From Bacillota bacterium (lineage in GTDB: Bacteria > Bacillota > Clostridia > Christensenellales > CAG-138): 64,000 bases of DNA. Location of the stretch: contig JAEWCL010000007.1 of the NCBI GenBank assembly GCA_023390655.1, forward strand, positions 1 through 64,000, given 5' to 3'. The position numbers were made by a program, and so were the translations under genes. The notes below the pieces were generated by a model. The model had not been told where the DNA came from. It was given only the letters and a program-made list of their open reading frames with translations, and did not search any database. Of the stretch, positions 62,129-64,000 are shown piece by piece (position 1 is the stretch's first letter; each line of letters begins with the position of its first letter).

Positions 62129-62371
62129 ATGCTTAAGATCAGGCTGCGCAGGATGGGCGCAAAGAAGGCACCTTTTTACCGCATCGTCGTCGCCGATTCC
62201 CGCGCTCCGCGTGACGGCGCTTTCGTTGAGGAGATCGGTTACTACAACCCTCTTACCAATCCTGCCCAGATCGTTGTGGAAAACGAGAAGGCAGCGGATT
62301 GGATGAAGAAGGGTGCACAGCCCACGGACACCGTGCGCGCGCTCCTCAAAAAGAGCGGCGCCATCCAATAA
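62129..62371 (+). CDS. rpsP: 30S ribosomal protein S16
   Basis: The 80-residue protein matches bS16 throughout (MLKIRLRRMGAKKAPFYRIVVADSRAPRDG; EEIGYYNPL; ADWMKKGAQPTDTVR). It helps assemble the 30S body. The start follows TTAGGAGGATACAATC. Between ffh and this gene lies a 150-bp region with a 20-nt palindrome (ATTTCGTTTT/AAAACGAAAT, about 61984-62003) and GC-rich repeats, possibly a leader or weak terminator. khpA begins 12 nt after its stop. Confidence 0.97.
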   Translation: MLKIRLRRMGAKKAPFYRIVVADSRAPRDGAFVEEIGYYNPLTNPAQIVVENEKAADWMKKGAQPTDTVRALLKKSGAIQ

Positions 62372-62383
62372 GGAGCGTAAACA

Positions 62384-62611
62384 ATGGACGAACTGGTGAG
62401 ATTTATCGCCCAAAACCTGGTGGATAAACCCGATGAGGTCAAGGTGGTCGTTAAAGTTGGTGAAGAGGCCACGATTATCGAGCTTTCCGTAGCGCCTGAC
62501 GATATGGGACAGGTCATCGGCAAGCAGGGGCGTATCGCAAAGGCCATCCGCACCGTGGTCAAGGCGGCGTCCGCCAGGGGAGACAAAAAGTACATCGTGG
62601 AAATCGTCTAA
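62384..62611 (+). CDS. khpA: RNA-binding KH-domain protein KhpA (YlqC)
   Basis: The 75-residue protein is a single KH domain with the GxxG loop in VIGKQGRIAKAIRTVVKAAS. KhpA pairs with KhpB/Jag and binds many RNAs, affecting cell division and wall growth in Gram-positive bacteria. It occupies its usual position between rpsP and rimM. The rimM start is 1 nt after its stop. Confidence 0.95.
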   Translation: MDELVRFIAQNLVDKPDEVKVVVKVGEEATIIELSVAPDDMGQVIGKQGRIAKAIRTVVKAASARGDKKYIVEIV

Positions 62612-62612
62612 C

Positions 62613-63128
62613 ATGGAATACTACCGTATTGCATGCATTGTACGCCCGCATGGGGTACAAGGGGGCGTCAAGCTTGAGCCGCTGACGGACAACGCGAACC
62701 GTTTCCGCGGTCTTAACGAAGCGTATTTGGAGGCGGACGGAACACGTACGCCTGTAAAGTTGAGCGGCATCGGGATTAGTCCCGATGCCGTTACCCTGCA
62801 TATCGAAGGCGTCACAACGCGGGAGCAGGCAGAGAAGCTGCGCGGGGCGTATCTTTGCGTGGACCGCGCAAACGCCGTGAAGCTGCCGCCGGATACCTAC
62901 TTTGTGGCGGACCTCATCGGTTGTATGGTGACGGACACGAAGGGCATTGCCTATGGCCGCGTGCAGGATGTGCTCGAAACCGGCGCAAACGATGTGTACG
63001 TGGTGGAGGGGGAGCGCCCGATGCTCCTGCCCGCGCTCAAAAAAGTGCTCCACGAAGTCGATGTGGAGAATAAGCGCATCGTATTGGTGCATGAAGTTAT
63101 CGGGGAGGTTGCTGTATTTGCGGATTGA
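62613..63128 (+). CDS. rimM: 16S rRNA processing protein RimM
   Basis: The 171-residue protein has an N-terminal RimM barrel (YYRIACIVRPHGVQGGVKLEPLTDNANRF) and a C-terminal PRC barrel (YFVADLIGCMVTDTKGIAYGRVQDVLETGANDVYVVEG; LLPALKKVLHEVDVENKRIVL). It binds S19 and aids maturation of the 30S head. trmD starts 11 nt before its end, in another frame, so translation is coupled. Confidence 0.96.
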   Translation: MEYYRIACIVRPHGVQGGVKLEPLTDNANRFRGLNEAYLEADGTRTPVKLSGIGISPDAVTLHIEGVTTREQAEKLRGAYLCVDRANAVKLPPDTYFVADLIGCMVTDTKGIAYGRVQDVLETGANDVYVVEGERPMLLPALKKVLHEVDVENKRIVLVHEVIGEVAVFAD

Positions 63129-63846
63129 CGTGCTCACGCTTTTTCCGGAAATGTTTGCGGGTGTGCTTGGCGCAAGCATCTTAAAGCGCGCCTCCGAAAA
63201 CGGACTTCTGCGGGTGGATGTGCATGATATCCGCGATTATACGGACAATAAGCACCGCAAGGCGGATGATTATCCGTTTGGCGGGGGTGCTGGCCTTGTG
63301 ATGATGGCGCAGCCGATCTATGACTGCGTGGACGCTGTGCTAGATGGCGCAAAGGCCAGGCGTATTTTTCTTTCCCCGCGCGGGAGGACGCTGACAACGG
63401 CATACGCCCGGGAGCTTGCGCAGGAAGAGCGATTGCTGCTGCTGTGCGGGCATTATGAGGGCGTTGACGAGCGCGTGATGGATATTATGGATGAAGAGGT
63501 CTCCATCGGGGACTATGTGCTCACCGGCGGCGAGCTTCCTGCGATGGTGCTCATCGATTGCCTGTCCCGCTTTATTCCGGGTGTGCTGGGGTGCAGTGAC
63601 TCGGCGGAAGAAGAATCCTTTTCCGGTTCCGGGCTTTTAGAGTATCCGCAGTATACGCGTCCGGCGGACTTCCGGGGGAAAAAGGTGCCGGACATCCTCT
63701 TAAACGGCCACCATGCCAATATCGCCGCGTGGCGCAAGGCGCAGTCCGTTTTAAAGACACAGCAAACGAGGCCGGAGCTCTTAAACGGCCTTACACTCAA
63801 CAAGCAGGAACGAAAAGCCCTGCGCGCGCTGCTGGAAGAAGAGTAA
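63118..63846 (+). CDS. trmD: tRNA (guanine37-N1)-methyltransferase TrmD
   Basis: The 242-residue SPOUT enzyme methylates G37 of tRNAs and prevents +1 frameshifting. It begins MRIDVLTLFPEMF; the deep-trefoil-knot SAM site is formed by LCGHYEGVDERV and SIGDYVLTGGE, with the catalytic Asp in the EEESFSGSGLLEYPQYTRP region. Translation starts at TTG 63118, 9 nt after GGAGG inside the rimM gene. It is the last gene of the ylxM-ffh-rpsP-khpA-rimM-trmD run in this window; rplS often follows but was not seen before the end. Confidence 0.96.
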   Translation: MRIDVLTLFPEMFAGVLGASILKRASENGLLRVDVHDIRDYTDNKHRKADDYPFGGGAGLVMMAQPIYDCVDAVLDGAKARRIFLSPRGRTLTTAYARELAQEERLLLLCGHYEGVDERVMDIMDEEVSIGDYVLTGGELPAMVLIDCLSRFIPGVLGCSDSAEEESFSGSGLLEYPQYTRPADFRGKKVPDILLNGHHANIAAWRKAQSVLKTQQTRPELLNGLTLNKQERKALRALLEEE

Positions 63847-63905
63847 CTGTTTTGCGATGCAGGGTGTCGGCCATATAGCCGATAGCTTTTCGCCTCTCAA
63901 AACAG
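63847..63905 (+). repeat. Nested inverted repeat after trmD
   Basis: CTGTTTTG (63847-63854) pairs with CAAAACAG (63898-63905), and TCGGC-catat-AGCCGA sits inside with TTTT after it. It may act as the terminator of the trmD operon. Confidence 0.5.
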
Positions 63906-63938
63906 CCTGTTTTAGCGAAGCATCCGCTGATAAAAGTG

Positions 63939-63968
63939 TTTACATGGGACAAGACTTTGTGATATACT
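63939..63968 (+). promoter_or_regulatory. Promoter at the window end
   Basis: TTTACA (63939-63944), 18-nt spacer, TATACT (63963-63968) with TG one base before it (extended -10). It would drive a gene beyond the window edge. Confidence 0.6.
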
Positions 63969-64000
63969 AACCGATGGAAAACGGGCGGTCCTCTGTTCGC

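Overview
The window reads as a chromosomal segment of a spore-forming, anaerobic member of the Bacillota, most likely class Clostridia, with moderate GC. The evidence is a GerA/GerB/GerC germinant-receptor operon, a cotJABC spore-coat operon, Spo0A-like boxes, an L-box (lysine) riboswitch, a T-box in front of hisS-aspS, HPr kinase, a ferredoxin-linked 2-oxoacid oxidoreductase, and the conserved gene orders dnaX-ybaB-recR, cdaA-cdaR and ylxM-ffh-rpsP-khpA-rimM-trmD. No phage, insertion sequence or CRISPR array is visible. No species can be named from the sequence alone.

Layout. 1-5.0 kb is accessory and more AT-rich: the tail of a sortase-anchored surface protein (LPQAG), a frameshifted sortase pseudogene, an orphan OmpR-type response regulator and a chemoreceptor whose upstream regions share one regulatory architecture, a gene-poor stretch with a protein remnant, and tRNA-Arg(CCG). 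5.1-14.5 kb, mostly on the minus strand: an acyltransferase, a lipoprotein, dnaX-ybaB-recR, an aminotransferase (plus strand), rsgA and cotJABC. 14.7-19.9 kb: an ABC exporter, then a three-gene amino-acid importer under a lysine riboswitch. 19.9-27.8 kb: a sodium:alanine symporter, a VanW lipoprotein, a second lipoprotein, and a HAD phosphatase-hprK-ROK kinase-racemase run. 27.8-30.5 kb: a candidate minus-strand structured RNA with its own operator-bearing promoter, a radical SAM protein and a NlpC/P60 hydrolase.

30.8-40.1 kb: DUF2804, an ABC-F ATPase, an unusual glycerate-kinase-like protein and a MarR regulator, then the germinant receptor operon, which ends in a 53-residue two-helix protein that fits the small D subunit. 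40.4-45.8 kb: a PAS-PP2C (SpoIIE-like) phosphatase behind two phased 0A-like boxes, the c-di-AMP synthase pair cdaA-cdaR and a COG2509 flavoprotein. 45.9-49.3 kb: a P-loop ATPase and a four-subunit 2-oxoacid:ferredoxin oxidoreductase. 49.4-54.9 kb, minus strand: a DEAD-box helicase with an attenuator-like leader, a PRC-barrel protein, a second VanW protein and a long acidic membrane protein. 55.2-63.8 kb: T-box-hisS-aspS, thioredoxin, a lone AT-rich gene, and the ylxM-ffh...trmD translation/SRP operon.

The most unusual items are the minus-strand RNA locus near 28 kb, the duplicated 0A-box promoter/leader at 1.1 and 2.0 kb, the kinase-like protein at 33.8 kb with altered active-site signatures and an extra N-terminal domain, the phased 0A boxes at 40.4 kb, and the T-box whose specifier overlaps Asp and His codons. 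All assignments come from reading the sequence and family knowledge; no database search was run.
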